Both the position numbers and the translations under genes were made by a program. Below the pieces are notes generated by a model. That model searched no databases and was not told where the DNA came from. It worked only from the letters and a program-made list of their open reading frames with translations. Shown in pieces: positions 9,111 through 17,929 of a stretch of 64,000 nt of DNA. Every line of letters starts with the position of its first letter. Position 1 is the first letter of the stretch. This DNA comes from Frankia sp. R82. Lineage in GTDB: Bacteria > Actinomycetota > Actinomycetes > Frankiales > Frankiaceae. The stretch covers positions 1 through 64,000 of the forward strand of contig NZ_JAMQQG010000004.1 in assembly GCF_023716925.1 (NCBI RefSeq), written 5' to 3'.

Positions 9111-9881
9111 ATGCACGGGCTACCCGATCACGTCACAGCATGCCTGTTCGATCTCGATGGTGTGTTGACGAACACGGCTACCGTTCACGCGGCTGCGTGG
9201 AAGGAGATGTTCGACGACTTTCTGGAGAACTGGGCGCACCGCAGCGGCGACCCGTTCGTTCCGTTCGACATCGGCCGGGACTACGCCGACCATGTGGACG
9301 GTCGGCCGCGGGTGGACGGAGTCCGGGCGTTTCTCGCGTCCCGGCACATCGGCATTCCCGACGGCACGCCGGACGATCCGCCGTCCGCGCTCACGGTGCA
9401 CGCACTGGCGACCCGCAAGAACATCCTGGTGCAGCGGCAGATCCAGGAGCACGGGGTGGATGTCTACCCGGGGTCGGTCAGCTACCTGCGCGAACTCGTC
9501 GCGGGCGACACGCCGCGGGCGGTGGTGTCCTCCAGCGCCAACTGTGTCGAGGTGCTGCGGGTGACCGGTCTGGACGCTCTGGTCGCGCAGGTGGTGGACG
9601 GTGTCGTCGCGGCTCGGGAGAACCTGGCCGGCAAGCCGGCGCCGGACACCTTCCTCGCCGGTGCGCGCCGTCTGGGCGTGCCGCCCGGGCAGGCGGCGGT
9701 GTTCGAGGACGCGCTGGCGGGGGTCGAGGCCGGGCGGGCCGGCGGGTTCGGGTTCGTGGTGGGGGTCGACCGGGTCGGCTCGGGCCACGGCGAGGCCCTG
9801 CGCGCGCACGGCGCCGACATCGTCGTGCGTGATCTCGCCGAGCTGCTCGAGCCGGCCACGTCCGGGCGCAACAAGGCATGA
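9111..9881 (+). CDS. beta-phosphoglucomutase-like HAD hydrolase
   Basis: A 256-residue HAD-superfamily protein. Motif I is [12 protein letters not shown] with the nucleophile/acid Asp pair. A helical cap follows, then motif II around VVSSSAN, motif III lysine in [16 protein letters not shown], and motif [18 protein letters not shown]. This is the beta-phosphoglucomutase/trehalose-phosphatase-like layout; in phosphorolytic disaccharide breakdown the enzyme turns beta-glucose 1-phosphate into glucose 6-phosphate. ATG preceded by CGGGAG. The stop overlaps the next start by 4 bp (ATGA), tying it to the GH65 gene. Compare the Rv3400-Rv3401 pair in Mycobacterium tuberculosis. Confidence 0.88.
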   Translation: MHGLPDHVTACLFDLDGVLTNTATVHAAAWKEMFDDFLENWAHRSGDPFVPFDIGRDYADHVDGRPRVDGVRAFLASRHIGIPDGTPDDPPSALTVHALATRKNILVQRQIQEHGVDVYPGSVSYLRELVAGDTPRAVVSSSANCVEVLRVTGLDALVAQVVDGVVAARENLAGKPAPDTFLAGARRLGVPPGQAAVFEDALAGVEAGRAGGFGFVVGVDRVGSGHGEALRAHGADIVVRDLAELLEPATSGRNKA

Positions 9882-12295
9882 TCGACAAGGCGAACTATGT
9901 GGTCGACCCGTGGACGTTGCGGGAGTCGGGGCTCGATGTCGACGATCTCGGCCGGTCGGAGTCGCTGTTCGCGCTGTCGAACGGGCACATCGGCCTGCGG
10001 GGAAACCTGGACGAGGGCGACCCGCACGGTCTGCCCGGCAGCTATCTGAACTCCGTGCACGAGCTGCGGCCGTTGCCGTACGCGGAGGCCGGTTACGGCT
10101 ATCCGGAGTCCGGGCAGACGGTCATCAACGTCACCAACGGAAAACTGATCCGTTTGCTGGTCGACGACGAGCCGTTCGACGTGCGGTACGGGGAGCTGCG
10201 CTCCCATCAGCGGAAGCTTGATTTCCGGGAGGGCGTGCTGCACCGCGAGGTGGAATGGGTCTCCCCGGCCGGCCAGGCGGTGCGGGTGCGGTCCGGTCGA
10301 CTGGTGTCGTTCTCCCAGCGGTCGATCGCCGCCTTCTACTACGAGGTCGAGGCGATCGGCGATCCGGCGCGGGTGGTGGTCCAGTCGGAGCTGGTCGCCA
10401 ACGAGCAGCTGCCGGTGTTCAAGGGGGATCCGCGGGCGGCGGCGGCCCTCGAGTCACCGCTGGTCTCCGAGCTGCACCGGGCGTCCGGCACCAAGGTCGA
10501 GACGCTGCACATCACCCGTAACAGCGAGATCCGGGTGGCGGCGGCGATGGACCATCATGTCGAGGGCCCGGACTCGCTCGGGATCTACGCGGAGAGCGAG
10601 GCGGACGCCGGCCGGGTCACGGCGACGGTCGTCCTGCAGCCTGGCGAGAAGCTGCGGATGGTCAAGTGGGTCGCCTATGGCTGGTCCGAGCAGCGTTCGC
10701 TGCCGGCGCTGCGTGACCAGGCGGCCGCCGCGCTGGTCGCGGCCCGCCAGACCGGCTGGGCCGGCCTCGTGCAGGAGCAGAAGGAGTACCTGGACGCATT
10801 CTGGGCGCGGGCCGACGTCGAGGTCGACGGCGACCCGGAGGTTCAGCAGGCGGTCCGGTTCGCGCTGTTCCATGTCCTGCAGGCCGGGGCGCGGGCCGAA
10901 CGACGGGCGATTGCGGCGAAGGGCCTGACCGGCCCCGGCTACGACGGGCACGCCTTCTGGGACTCCGAGTCCTACGTCCTGCCGGTGCTGACCTACACCG
11001 CGCCGGACGCCGCCCGGGACGCGCTGCGCTGGCGGCACACGACGCTGGCCCTGGCCCGGGAACGCGCCGAGCTGTTCAACCTGCAGGGCGCGGTGTTCCC
11101 CTGGCGCACCATCCATGGCGAGGAATGTTCGGGGTACTGGCCGGCGGGCACGGCGGCCTTCCACGTCAACGCCGACATCGCGGACGCGGTGGCCCGCTAC
11201 GTCAACGTCACCGAGGACACGCGGTTCGAACGTGAGGAGGGCCTCGAACTGCTCGTCGAGACGGCCCGGCTGTGGCGGTCGCTGGGCCATCACGACCTGG
11301 ACGGACGGTTCCGCATCGACGGGGTCACCGGCCCGGACGAGTATTCGGCGATCGCCGACAACAACGTCTACACCAATCTGATGGCCCAGCGGAACCTGCG
11401 GGCCGCCGCGGACGCCGCCCGTCGCCACCCCGACCGCGCCGCCGAACTCGGAGTGAACGCCGAGGTGACGGCCTCCTGGCGGGACGCCGCCGAGGACATG
11501 TACATCCCCTACGACCCGAATCTCGGCGTCCATCCGCAGTCGGAGGGTTTCACCGAGCACGAGACCTGGGACTTCGAGCACACCAAGGCCGAGCAGTATC
11601 CGCTGCTGCTGCATTTCCCCTACTTCGACCTCTACCGCAAGCAGGTCGTCAAGCAGGCGGACCTGGTGCTGGCCATGCAGCGTTGCGGCGATGCGTTCAC
11701 CCATGACGAGAAGATCCGTAACTTCGCCTACTACGAGGCGCTGACCGTCCGGGACTCGTCGCTGTCGGCCTGCTGCCAGGCCGTGCTCGCCGCCGAATGC
11801 GGCCACCTGTCGCTGGCGCACGACTACCTGCGTGAAGCCGCCCTGATGGACCTGCGCGACATCGAGCACAACACCCGCGACGGCCTGCACATCGCCTCTC
11901 TTGCCGGTAGCTGGATCGCTTTGGTGGAGGGGTTCGGCGGTCTGCGGGACACCGGCGAGGTCATCGCGTTCGCGCCGCGGCTACCCGAGGGCCTCACCCG
12001 GCTCGCGTTCAGCCTGGGGGTGCGGGGCCGGCTGCTGCGGGTGGAGATCCGCGCCGAGTCGGCGACGTACACCGTGTCCTCCGGGCCGGCCATAACACTG
12101 CTGCACCACGGCCGAACGGTGCGGGTCCAACCGGACAAGCCGGAAACCCGGGAGATCACGCCGGCACCGGTGCTTGACCGCCCGAGGCAGCCGGTCGGCC
12201 GCGAGCCGCTGGGTTTCCTGCGCCCCCCGGGTGTCGGCGCCCAGCCCACGACCGCCACCACTCCCGCCCACGCGGCAGGCGGCGTCGACGGCTGA
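9878..12295 (+). CDS. GH65 disaccharide phosphorylase/hydrolase
   Basis: An 805-residue glycoside hydrolase family 65 protein. It has an N-terminal beta-sandwich (ESLFALSNGHIGLRGNLDEG), an (alpha/alpha)6 barrel with GYDGHAFWDSESYVLPVL, and the catalytic acid in GVTGPDEYSAIADNN (about residue 487). Family members cleave maltose, trehalose, kojibiose or similar disaccharides, usually with phosphate, releasing beta-glucose 1-phosphate. The overlapping mutase-like gene fits that product. The true substrate cannot be read from sequence. The last 45 residues are Pro-rich and variable. A hairpin at 12411 probably ends the transcript. Confidence 0.92.
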   Translation: MIDKANYVVDPWTLRESGLDVDDLGRSESLFALSNGHIGLRGNLDEGDPHGLPGSYLNSVHELRPLPYAEAGYGYPESGQTVINVTNGKLIRLLVDDEPFDVRYGELRSHQRKLDFREGVLHREVEWVSPAGQAVRVRSGRLVSFSQRSIAAFYYEVEAIGDPARVVVQSELVANEQLPVFKGDPRAAAALESPLVSELHRASGTKVETLHITRNSEIRVAAAMDHHVEGPDSLGIYAESEADAGRVTATVVLQPGEKLRMVKWVAYGWSEQRSLPALRDQAAAALVAARQTGWAGLVQEQKEYLDAFWARADVEVDGDPEVQQAVRFALFHVLQAGARAERRAIAAKGLTGPGYDGHAFWDSESYVLPVLTYTAPDAARDALRWRHTTLALARERAELFNLQGAVFPWRTIHGEECSGYWPAGTAAFHVNADIADAVARYVNVTEDTRFEREEGLELLVETARLWRSLGHHDLDGRFRIDGVTGPDEYSAIADNNVYTNLMAQRNLRAAADAARRHPDRAAELGVNAEVTASWRDAAEDMYIPYDPNLGVHPQSEGFTEHETWDFEHTKAEQYPLLLHFPYFDLYRKQVVKQADLVLAMQRCGDAFTHDEKIRNFAYYEALTVRDSSLSACCQAVLAAECGHLSLAHDYLREAALMDLRDIEHNTRDGLHIASLAGSWIALVEGFGGLRDTGEVIAFAPRLPEGLTRLAFSLGVRGRLLRVEIRAESATYTVSSGPAITLLHHGRTVRVQPDKPETREITPAPVLDRPRQPVGREPLGFLRPPGVGAQPTTATTPAHAAGGVDG

Positions 12296-12358
12296 GTCGC
12301 GGGCCTGATCGCACCGCGGCCGACCGAACCACGTGCCGGTCGCGGTGCGGGAAGGCGC

Positions 12359-12390
12359 CGGACCTCAGCCCGGACGGACCTCAGCCCGGC
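12359..12390. repeat. 16-bp tandem duplication
   Basis: CGGACCTCAGCCCGGA followed directly by the same sequence with one change (last base C), in the spacer after the GH65 gene. Confidence 0.75.
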
Positions 12391-12410
12391 CGGACGGCCG
12401 GCCGGCCGGC

Positions 12411-12440
12411 GTGGACAGCCGAGCCGGACGGGCTGTCCAC
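12411..12440. terminator. terminator hairpin after GH65 gene
   Basis: GTGGACAGCC (12411-12420) and GGCTGTCCAC (12431-12440) form a perfect 10-bp stem with a 10-nt loop, 115 bp after the GH65 stop and before tRNA-Gly. Confidence 0.7.
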
Positions 12441-12502
12441 GACCTGCCGGGCCCCGGCCCGACGCCCCGGGCCGGTCATCCGGTACGATGCGGTTGCATC
12501 AC

Positions 12503-12576
12503 GCGGGCGTAGTTCAGAGGCAGAACACGAGCTTCCCAAGCTTGCAACGCGGGTTCGATTCCCGTCGCCCGCTCCA
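12503..12576 (+). tRNA. tRNA-Gly (CCC)
   Basis: Acceptor arms GCGGGCG (12503-12509) and CGCCCGC (12566-12572) pair fully, with discriminator T and an encoded CCA at 12574-12576. The D arm is GTTCAGAGGCAGAAC, the anticodon stem CGAGC/GCTTG with loop TTCCCAA gives anticodon CCC (reads GGG), and the T arm is CGGGTTCGATTCCCG. Confidence 0.96.
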
Positions 12577-13215
12577 CCCTTCTTCCCTGCTGTGGGGCCT
12601 TTGCGCCCAGCGGTCAGGGTTCTGCTGACTGGTCGTAATCGACCGCGGGTCATCCACACGCCATTGGGCTGGTACGACTACACCCGATCCCGACGTATAC
12701 CGGACAGTAGAAATCGATCGGACGGAACGGTGCAGTCGGGCCCTTGGGTGCCAGGTTCCAGATCCAACGCAAGGCGATTCTCTGCTCCATTGTCGACCAG
12801 TGCTTTTCTGGCTGCTCCGGCCACCGGCCGGTACACGTCGCGAAAACGCTCTTCGCGGTCGCGGACATGCTTCGAGGCGGGCGGTGTGCCGGCGGCCAGT
12901 CGGTTCTCGTGGTGATGACCGGGCTGGCCTGCCCTCCGGTGGAGCTGGCGCCGAACCGGGCGCGCTGGGCTACCCGGCCAGACCCCAGCTGCAGCGAGAT
13001 CGACGCGGTGGAATTTTCAGGCAACGGAAAGTGCGGATTTCCTTGCCTCGTCATGTCCTTCGGTGACAGCTCGGTGGTCGGTTGCGGGCCGATTCGGAGT
13101 GCGGATTGTGGTGTCAACTACGGTGGCCGCGGAGCACCGGCTCGGGTGGTTCCCAGGCTCGATCGTCAGTGCTCGTCCGAGACCATCGCAGAGCACCTGA
13201 ACGCACGGGGGATGT
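12577..13215. other. non-coding or remnant region after tRNA-Gly
   Basis: About 640 bp with lower GC than the flanks and no supported gene. Open frames on both strands lack family resemblance and ribosome binding sites. Its place next to a tRNA fits a decayed insertion, but no integrase fragment or repeat of the tRNA 3' end is visible. Confidence 0.5.
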
Positions 13216-14556
13216 GTGAGGACCACGGGCGCCGGCAAGGACGGCGCGGAGGACACCAGCGAGTGCGAGAGCTGCGCCGACAACGGAGTCGGCGCAGCTG
13301 ACGAGGGCGGTAGGCGAAGCGGTTGGGGGGAGCCGCCGCTGCCCGATCCGTCCGGCCCGGTGCGCCCGCCCGGTGTGGCGGGCTCGGCGGGTTTCCTGGT
13401 AGCGGGGGCGTTCGTGCTCGACTGTCTGATCAGCGCGTCGGGGCTGCCGGTCTGGGGCGATGATCTGCGGGCCGACGCGATGCGCACGGTGCCCGGTGGC
13501 AAGGCACTGAACCAGGCGGTCACGCTCGCGCGGCTCGGCGTCCGGGTGGCGGCGGTCGGGTCGGTGGGCTGCGACCCGGTGGGTGAGGCCATCCGTTCGG
13601 TGCTGGTCGCCGACGGGGTGGCCGTGTCCGCCATGCCGGTGCGGCAGGGTGCGCCGACGCCGGTGTGCGTCGTGCACAGCCGCCCGGACGGGGAGAAGGC
13701 CGTCGTCTGGCGGGTCCCGGACGAGTTGGCGCCGACCGCGGGCACCCTTGACGAGGCGGCCCGCCGGCTTGGCGGTCGGGTCGACGCGACGCTGCTGACC
13801 TTCGAGTTCCCATCGGCCACCGCGGCCCTGGTCACCGCCGCGGCTCGGGTGAGCCGGTGGGTTGTGGTCCACCCCGCGCCTGCGCCCGCGCCGACGGCGG
13901 ATCGGTCCGCCCTGATGGCCGCTGTGCCGTGGCACCTGGTGGACGTGCTGGTGCCCAACGAGGCCGAGGCCCGCGCGCTGCTGGTCGGCCACCCCGGCGC
14001 GAACGGTCCCGCGGACCTGCTCGCCGACGCGCTCGTCGACCGGCTCGGGGTGCCGACGGTGTGCGTCACCCTGGGCGCACAGGGCTGCGTCCTGCGGACC
14101 GAGGGACGCGGCGGCCCGGATCGGCCGGGCGGGCGGAGCTTCTGGCACCGGGCGCCGACCGGGCCGGTGGTCGACACGACCGCGGCGAGTGACGCGTTCA
14201 CGGCGGTGTTCACCGCGCAGCTGGTGGCGGGCCGATCGCCGCGGGCCGCGGTGCACGCGGCACAGCAGGCGGCGACCCGCACGGTCGGCCGTCCGGGTGG
14301 CTACGAGGCACTGCCCACCCAGGCCGAGCTGAGCCGGCTCACCGGTACCCGGCCGGGGCGTCCGGATGTCGTGTCGCCGGACCCCACCCGTCCGGACCCG
14401 GTCGAGCCACATCCTGTCCAGCCAAATCCTGTCGGTCCAGACCTGCGACGTTCACCGGCCGCGCGGGTTCCCGCCGCCCGCATGCCCAACCTGGACGCCG
14501 TGCCCGGTCGGACCGGGTGGGCGGCACGGTCCGTGTCGTCCCGGACACCGGTCTGA
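13216..14556 (+). CDS. PfkB-family (ribokinase-like) carbohydrate kinase
   Basis: A 446-residue PfkB kinase. The N-terminal sugar-binding part has GAFVLDCLI and PGGKALNQAVTLARLGVRVAAVGSVG. The C-terminal signature DTTAASDAFTAVFTAQLVAG contains the catalytic Asp (about residue 326). The anion-hole motif reads AASD where ribokinase has AAGD, so one glycine is replaced by Ser. Substrate unknown. The GTG at 13216 has GGGGGA close upstream. A GTG near 13360 would give a shorter, more usual N-terminus and would leave the hairpin at 13270 untranslated. The last 90 residues are Pro/Arg-rich with repeats. Confidence 0.82.
   Translation: MRTTGAGKDGAEDTSECESCADNGVGAADEGGRRSGWGEPPLPDPSGPVRPPGVAGSAGFLVAGAFVLDCLISASGLPVWGDDLRADAMRTVPGGKALNQAVTLARLGVRVAAVGSVGCDPVGEAIRSVLVADGVAVSAMPVRQGAPTPVCVVHSRPDGEKAVVWRVPDELAPTAGTLDEAARRLGGRVDATLLTFEFPSATAALVTAAARVSRWVVVHPAPAPAPTADRSALMAAVPWHLVDVLVPNEAEARALLVGHPGANGPADLLADALVDRLGVPTVCVTLGAQGCVLRTEGRGGPDRPGGRSFWHRAPTGPVVDTTAASDAFTAVFTAQLVAGRSPRAAVHAAQQAATRTVGRPGGYEALPTQAELSRLTGTRPGRPDVVSPDPTRPDPVEPHPVQPNPVGPDLRRSPAARVPAARMPNLDAVPGRTGWAARSVSSRTPV
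13270..13299. repeat. perfect 12-bp hairpin
   Basis: AGCTGCGCCGAC (13270-13281) and GTCGGCGCAGCT (13288-13299) with a 6-nt loop AACGGA. It lies either in the first codons of the PfkB gene or, with a later start, in its leader, where it could act as a terminator or attenuator. Confidence 0.75.
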
Positions 14557-14731
14557 CGACGGGTGTCCGCTCCGGCGCCGCCTGTGGCAGGTGCTGTCGA
14601 GGCTGAGGCTATGGTCGGGGCATCGTCCGCGCGGGTGGAATCCGTCGAGGTGGACGAGTTCCGCTCCGGGCCCGCCGGCAGGTCAGGCGGGCGCAACCGG
14701 GGCTCGCGGGGAACAGTGGTAGGGGGAGGCG

Positions 14732-15661
14732 GTGGCAGGGATGGCCTGGCAGTCGACAGTGCGCGATCCACGGGCCGCGCGGGCGGAGGCGATGGTGCTC
14801 GCCCGGTCGGCGCTGCGGTGGGTGTGGTTGCGGCGCGGTACCGACGTCACGGCGAGCATGGCCCGGTCGTCCTGCCTGGTCGTGGCGCCGCATCCGGATG
14901 ACGAGACACTGGGCTGCGCGGTCGCGGTGATCCGGAAACGGGCGGTGGGCACACCGGTGACCGTCGTCATCGTCAGCGACGGGTCCCGGGCGGAGCCGGT
15001 GACGCTGCCACCCGAGGAGCTTGTCGAGGTCCGGGAAACGGAGACCCGGCGGGCCTGCGCGGTGCTCGGGGTGCCCGAGACCGACGTGCTGTTCCTCGGC
15101 TTTCCCGACTCGGAGCTAGGCGGCGCGCTGGACGCCATTGCCCTGCGGCTCGCCGAGATCATCCGGGCTCGGCGGCCCGCGCAGATTCTCATGCCGGCCT
15201 CCTGCGAGGGGCATCCCGACCACGACGCGACCCATGAGGCAGCCACCCGGGCCGCCGCCGCGGCGGAGTTCACCGGTCAGTTGCTGGAATACACGGTGTG
15301 GTTGTGGACCCACTGGCCCTGGACGCGTGGCTACGGCACGCGGGACCGGTCGGTGACCCGGCTGCTGGTGGAGCCCGTCCGCCGGCTGCGGGAGGGCCGT
15401 CCGCTGCTCGTCGACGCCCGCGGCCTGCGTGACCGGCAGCGCCGGGCGCTCGCCGAGCACGTCACCCAGGTGGGCGACGGCACCCCGGCGGGCGCAGGCG
15501 GCCCGGCCGGAGCGGGTGCGGCGGCCGGCGGTCCGGTGGACGTACCGGTGACCGGCTCGCTGCTTGCGACGCTGCGCAGCCGACATGAGGTCTACGTCGA
15601 GGCCGGTGCGCTGCGCCACCTCGACTTCCCCCGCCCCTGGCGGGACGCTCCGCCGAAGTAA
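14732..15661 (+). CDS. PIG-L (LmbE-like) zinc deacetylase
   Basis: A 309-residue LmbE/PIG-L family protein. The zinc-binding motif VVAPHPDDETLG (His-Pro-Asp-Asp) sits near residue 50, and the second metal ligand is in EGHPDHDATHEA. The family removes N-acetyl groups from sugars such as GlcNAc-inositol in mycothiol synthesis (MshB/Mca relatives). The glycosyltransferase gene just beyond supports a glycan or cofactor role. A GTG at 14732 lies very near GGGGAGG; an ATG at 14741 is an alternative. An Ala/Gly-rich insert lies near the C-terminus. Confidence 0.9.
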   Translation: MAGMAWQSTVRDPRAARAEAMVLARSALRWVWLRRGTDVTASMARSSCLVVAPHPDDETLGCAVAVIRKRAVGTPVTVVIVSDGSRAEPVTLPPEELVEVRETETRRACAVLGVPETDVLFLGFPDSELGGALDAIALRLAEIIRARRPAQILMPASCEGHPDHDATHEAATRAAAAAEFTGQLLEYTVWLWTHWPWTRGYGTRDRSVTRLLVEPVRRLREGRPLLVDARGLRDRQRRALAEHVTQVGDGTPAGAGGPAGAGAAAGGPVDVPVTGSLLATLRSRHEVYVEAGALRHLDFPRPWRDAPPK

Positions 15662-15700
15662 CCTCGCCGTCCTGCCCCGCGTCAGCTCGTAACGGCCTGG

Positions 15701-17098
15701 TCAGGCGGTGTCGTGGATGTCGTGCGGGTGATCTGACCGGGTCGGCAGCGCCGGTGACAGCGGCAGTGCTGTCGGCGCCATGGGCTCGGGCGGGTGTCCG
15801 GAGGCGGCGGGCAGGGCGAGCACGTCGCGGCCGACCTGCCGACGGCGCCAGGCCGTCGGACGAGCGGCGAAGCCGGCGATGGCGTACCGGTAGGCCTCCT
15901 CCTTGCGGCGGGCGATCATCATCGGGTCGATCTCGGCGACACCGTCACGCCCACGGGCACCGACGACGGCCGCCTGGGCCGGGTCAAGAAGGTAGGGGGC
16001 GAGGGCGCCGGCAAGGGCCGCCGCATCGTCGACCGGGACGACCGCACCGCCTCCCCAGCGCTCGACGAACGGGGCGATGCCGGTGCGGGTGGTCGTGACC
16101 ACCGGGCGACCAGCGGCCATCGCCTCGGCGGCGGCGATCGAGAAGCTCTCGAACCGGCTCGGCACGGCGACGACCCGTGCCCGCCGATAGACCTCCCGGA
16201 CCTGCTCGCCACCGAGATGGCCGGTGAACTCGACGTCGAGGTCGAGCTGCCGGGCCCGGCGCTCCAGCCAGGTGCCGGCGGGCACGCCGTGGATCTCACC
16301 GGCGGGGCGGCCGGCGAGCACCAGCCGATGCTCGACGCCGGCGGCGCGCAACCGGGCGGACGCGTCGAGCAGCACGTCAACGCCCTTGTACGCCTCCAGC
16401 CGGCCGACGGTGGCGATCACCGGCCTGGTCTTCGCGACCTCGGGAATGCCGAGCCACGGCACGGCGTCGAACGGGTTCGGGATCACCTCGACATCGCGCC
16501 CACCCAGCCAGCCGCGGTCGCGCAACGTGTCGACGAGCAGCTGGGACGGGGAGGTCACGACATCGGCCAGGTCGGCTGACATCCGGTCGAGCCGGTCGGC
16601 AAGGCGGCCCTTCGCACCGATCGGTGCGCCGGCGAGCTGGACCGTGAGCATCGTCGGGCAGTGCAGGTGGATCGCCAGCGGTCGGCTGTGGGCCATGGCC
16701 TGCATGAGGCCGCGGGTCTCCCCGTCCTGCGTCTCGATGACGTCCGGGCGCAGTCTGAGCTGGCGCATCCACATCGTGTACGACAGCGGCAGACTTGCTC
16801 GCAGGCTGATCGAGTCACGCGGGTACAGCGGCCCGCGCAGCCGGGCACCGATCGGGCCGAGCCCGCGGCTGACCGGTAGGCGCAGCAACGGCCGCCGGTG
16901 GACGTGCACCCCATCCTGCACGGTGTCGACCACACGGTGACCCTGGGCGCAGACGACGTGGACCTCGTGCCCGAGCTTGGCCAGCGCGATCGCGAGCGTC
17001 GCGGTGTAGCTGCCGGCGCCGTCCCACACCACCGGCGGGAACTGTTCGCACAGGAACACGATGCACAGGGCGTGTAGCGAACGGATGGAACTCCCCAT
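15701..17098 (-). CDS. GT4 family glycosyltransferase
   Basis: A 465-residue GT-B fold glycosyltransferase. The N-terminal acceptor domain begins with IVFLCEQFPPVVWDGAGSY. The C-terminal nucleotide-sugar domain has VGRLEAYKGVDVLLDA, LVLAGRPAGE and the EX7E-like stretch PSRFESFSIAAAEAMAAGRPVV. The first segment LHALCIVFLCE is the Rossmann strand, not a signal peptide, so it is cytoplasmic. I choose the ATG at 17098 because ACGGAG precedes it. Donor and acceptor are unknown. Convergent with the PIG-L gene, with only 40 bp between the stops. Confidence 0.88.
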   Translation of the reverse strand: MGSSIRSLHALCIVFLCEQFPPVVWDGAGSYTATLAIALAKLGHEVHVVCAQGHRVVDTVQDGVHVHRRPLLRLPVSRGLGPIGARLRGPLYPRDSISLRASLPLSYTMWMRQLRLRPDVIETQDGETRGLMQAMAHSRPLAIHLHCPTMLTVQLAGAPIGAKGRLADRLDRMSADLADVVTSPSQLLVDTLRDRGWLGGRDVEVIPNPFDAVPWLGIPEVAKTRPVIATVGRLEAYKGVDVLLDASARLRAAGVEHRLVLAGRPAGEIHGVPAGTWLERRARQLDLDVEFTGHLGGEQVREVYRRARVVAVPSRFESFSIAAAEAMAAGRPVVTTTRTGIAPFVERWGGGAVVPVDDAAALAGALAPYLLDPAQAAVVGARGRDGVAEIDPMMIARRKEEAYRYAIAGFAARPTAWRRRQVGRDVLALPAASGHPPEPMAPTALPLSPALPTRSDHPHDIHDTA

Positions 17099-17212
17099 GT
17101 GTCTCCGTTCCACCACCGGGCGCCCGACCTGCGGTGCCACGTGGGAGCAAGGTCGGGGCTACGTTACTCCGCCCGTCCCGCCGCTCGACGAATCCATCGG
17201 TAAACGTTCTCG

Positions 17213-17225
17213 GTAATTTATACCT
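17213..17225. promoter_or_regulatory. candidate operator GGTAATTTATACC
   Basis: Partly palindromic AT-rich 13-mer (arms GGTA/TACC) about 115 bp upstream of the glycosyltransferase start, near a second CGGTAA and an AACGTT palindrome. Read on the minus strand it contains TATAAAT, which could serve as a -10 box. Confidence 0.35.
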
Positions 17226-17563
17226 ATTGTTCTTTTTCAAGGCTCATGTCTGATCTGGCGCCAGGCGGGCGAGGCGTCCGGATGGGCTCATCGCGGCCAT
17301 AACGTGCTGATCGCAGGTGCCCAGGCGGCCCGCTTTGGGCCGTTCTGGAACGGATTGCGGCCGATCGGGACAGTTGTCTCAGAAATGAGATACTCGACAA
17401 TTACGTCAGTGTATCCCGCACCCCTGGTGCGAAGTACGGACGCCGGTGTCGGTCCCGATCGGGTCCTGATCCACCCTGCTCCGCGTCCCGACCGGTGCCC
17501 AACCCTGGCGGCCGGTCGGCCGGGGCGGCCCTGCGGCTGGAGTTCCACTCGGTTCGGGCGGCT

Positions 17564-17631
17564 TGCCGTCCGGGGTGCTCTGCCGTCCGGGGTGCTCTGC
17601 CGTCCTGGATGCTCGGCCGTCCTGGGTGCAC
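17564..17631. repeat. 17-bp tandem repeat, four copies
   Basis: Units TGCCGTCCGGGGTGCTC (17564 and 17581, identical) followed by two diverged copies (17598 and 17615). Non-coding minisatellite, 300 bp before the amidotransferase gene. Confidence 0.88.
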
Positions 17632-17929
17632 CGCTGCTCGGGAGTGCCTTGCTGCCGGCGGGGAGGTCGGTGGGTGACGCCGGCGGGGTTGTGAGTGCTC
17701 GGGGTCACGACGGTTACTTGGGTGCTTGCGTTGCATAGGCTGCGATGAAACGAAACAGAATTGCGCCTCAGTGTGTCTGCCCGGGTGCCGGTTGGATGCG
17801 GTGGGCGATGGTGCGGCGTTCCCACCGGGTGCCGGAGATTGGCGGGGTGTCGGGAATGTCGTCCGGTCTCGGGCATGGCGGCGGCGCCGAGGGGAACAGA
17901 CCCGTCGACGTGAGGGGAGGGGAGGCCTG

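Larger units (their letters stand above)
17099..17929. other. divergent non-coding region with AT-rich promoter DNA
   Basis: About 830 bp. The side next to the glycosyltransferase (17190-17240) is markedly AT-rich and likely holds its promoter. A small hairpin (CTCA-GAAA-TGAG, 17378-17389) and a 17-bp tandem array (17564-17631) follow. No gene is supported. Confidence 0.55.

Noticed and set aside
10454-11890. Long minus-strand frame within the GH65 gene
   Set aside because: It is antisense to a well-conserved catalytic barrel and has shadow composition.
12650-13117. 155-codon minus-strand frame after tRNA-Gly
   Set aside because: Atypical composition, no ribosome binding site and no recognisable motif; could be a remnant but cannot be supported as a gene.
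12503-13215. Possible integrated element at tRNA-Gly
   Set aside because: No integrase, no second copy of the tRNA 3' end, and no gene content; only lower GC. Kept as a non-coding region.
17564-17631. CRISPR array
   Set aside because: Units are directly adjacent with no spacers; the same holds for the arrays at 23199 and 45687. They are minisatellites.
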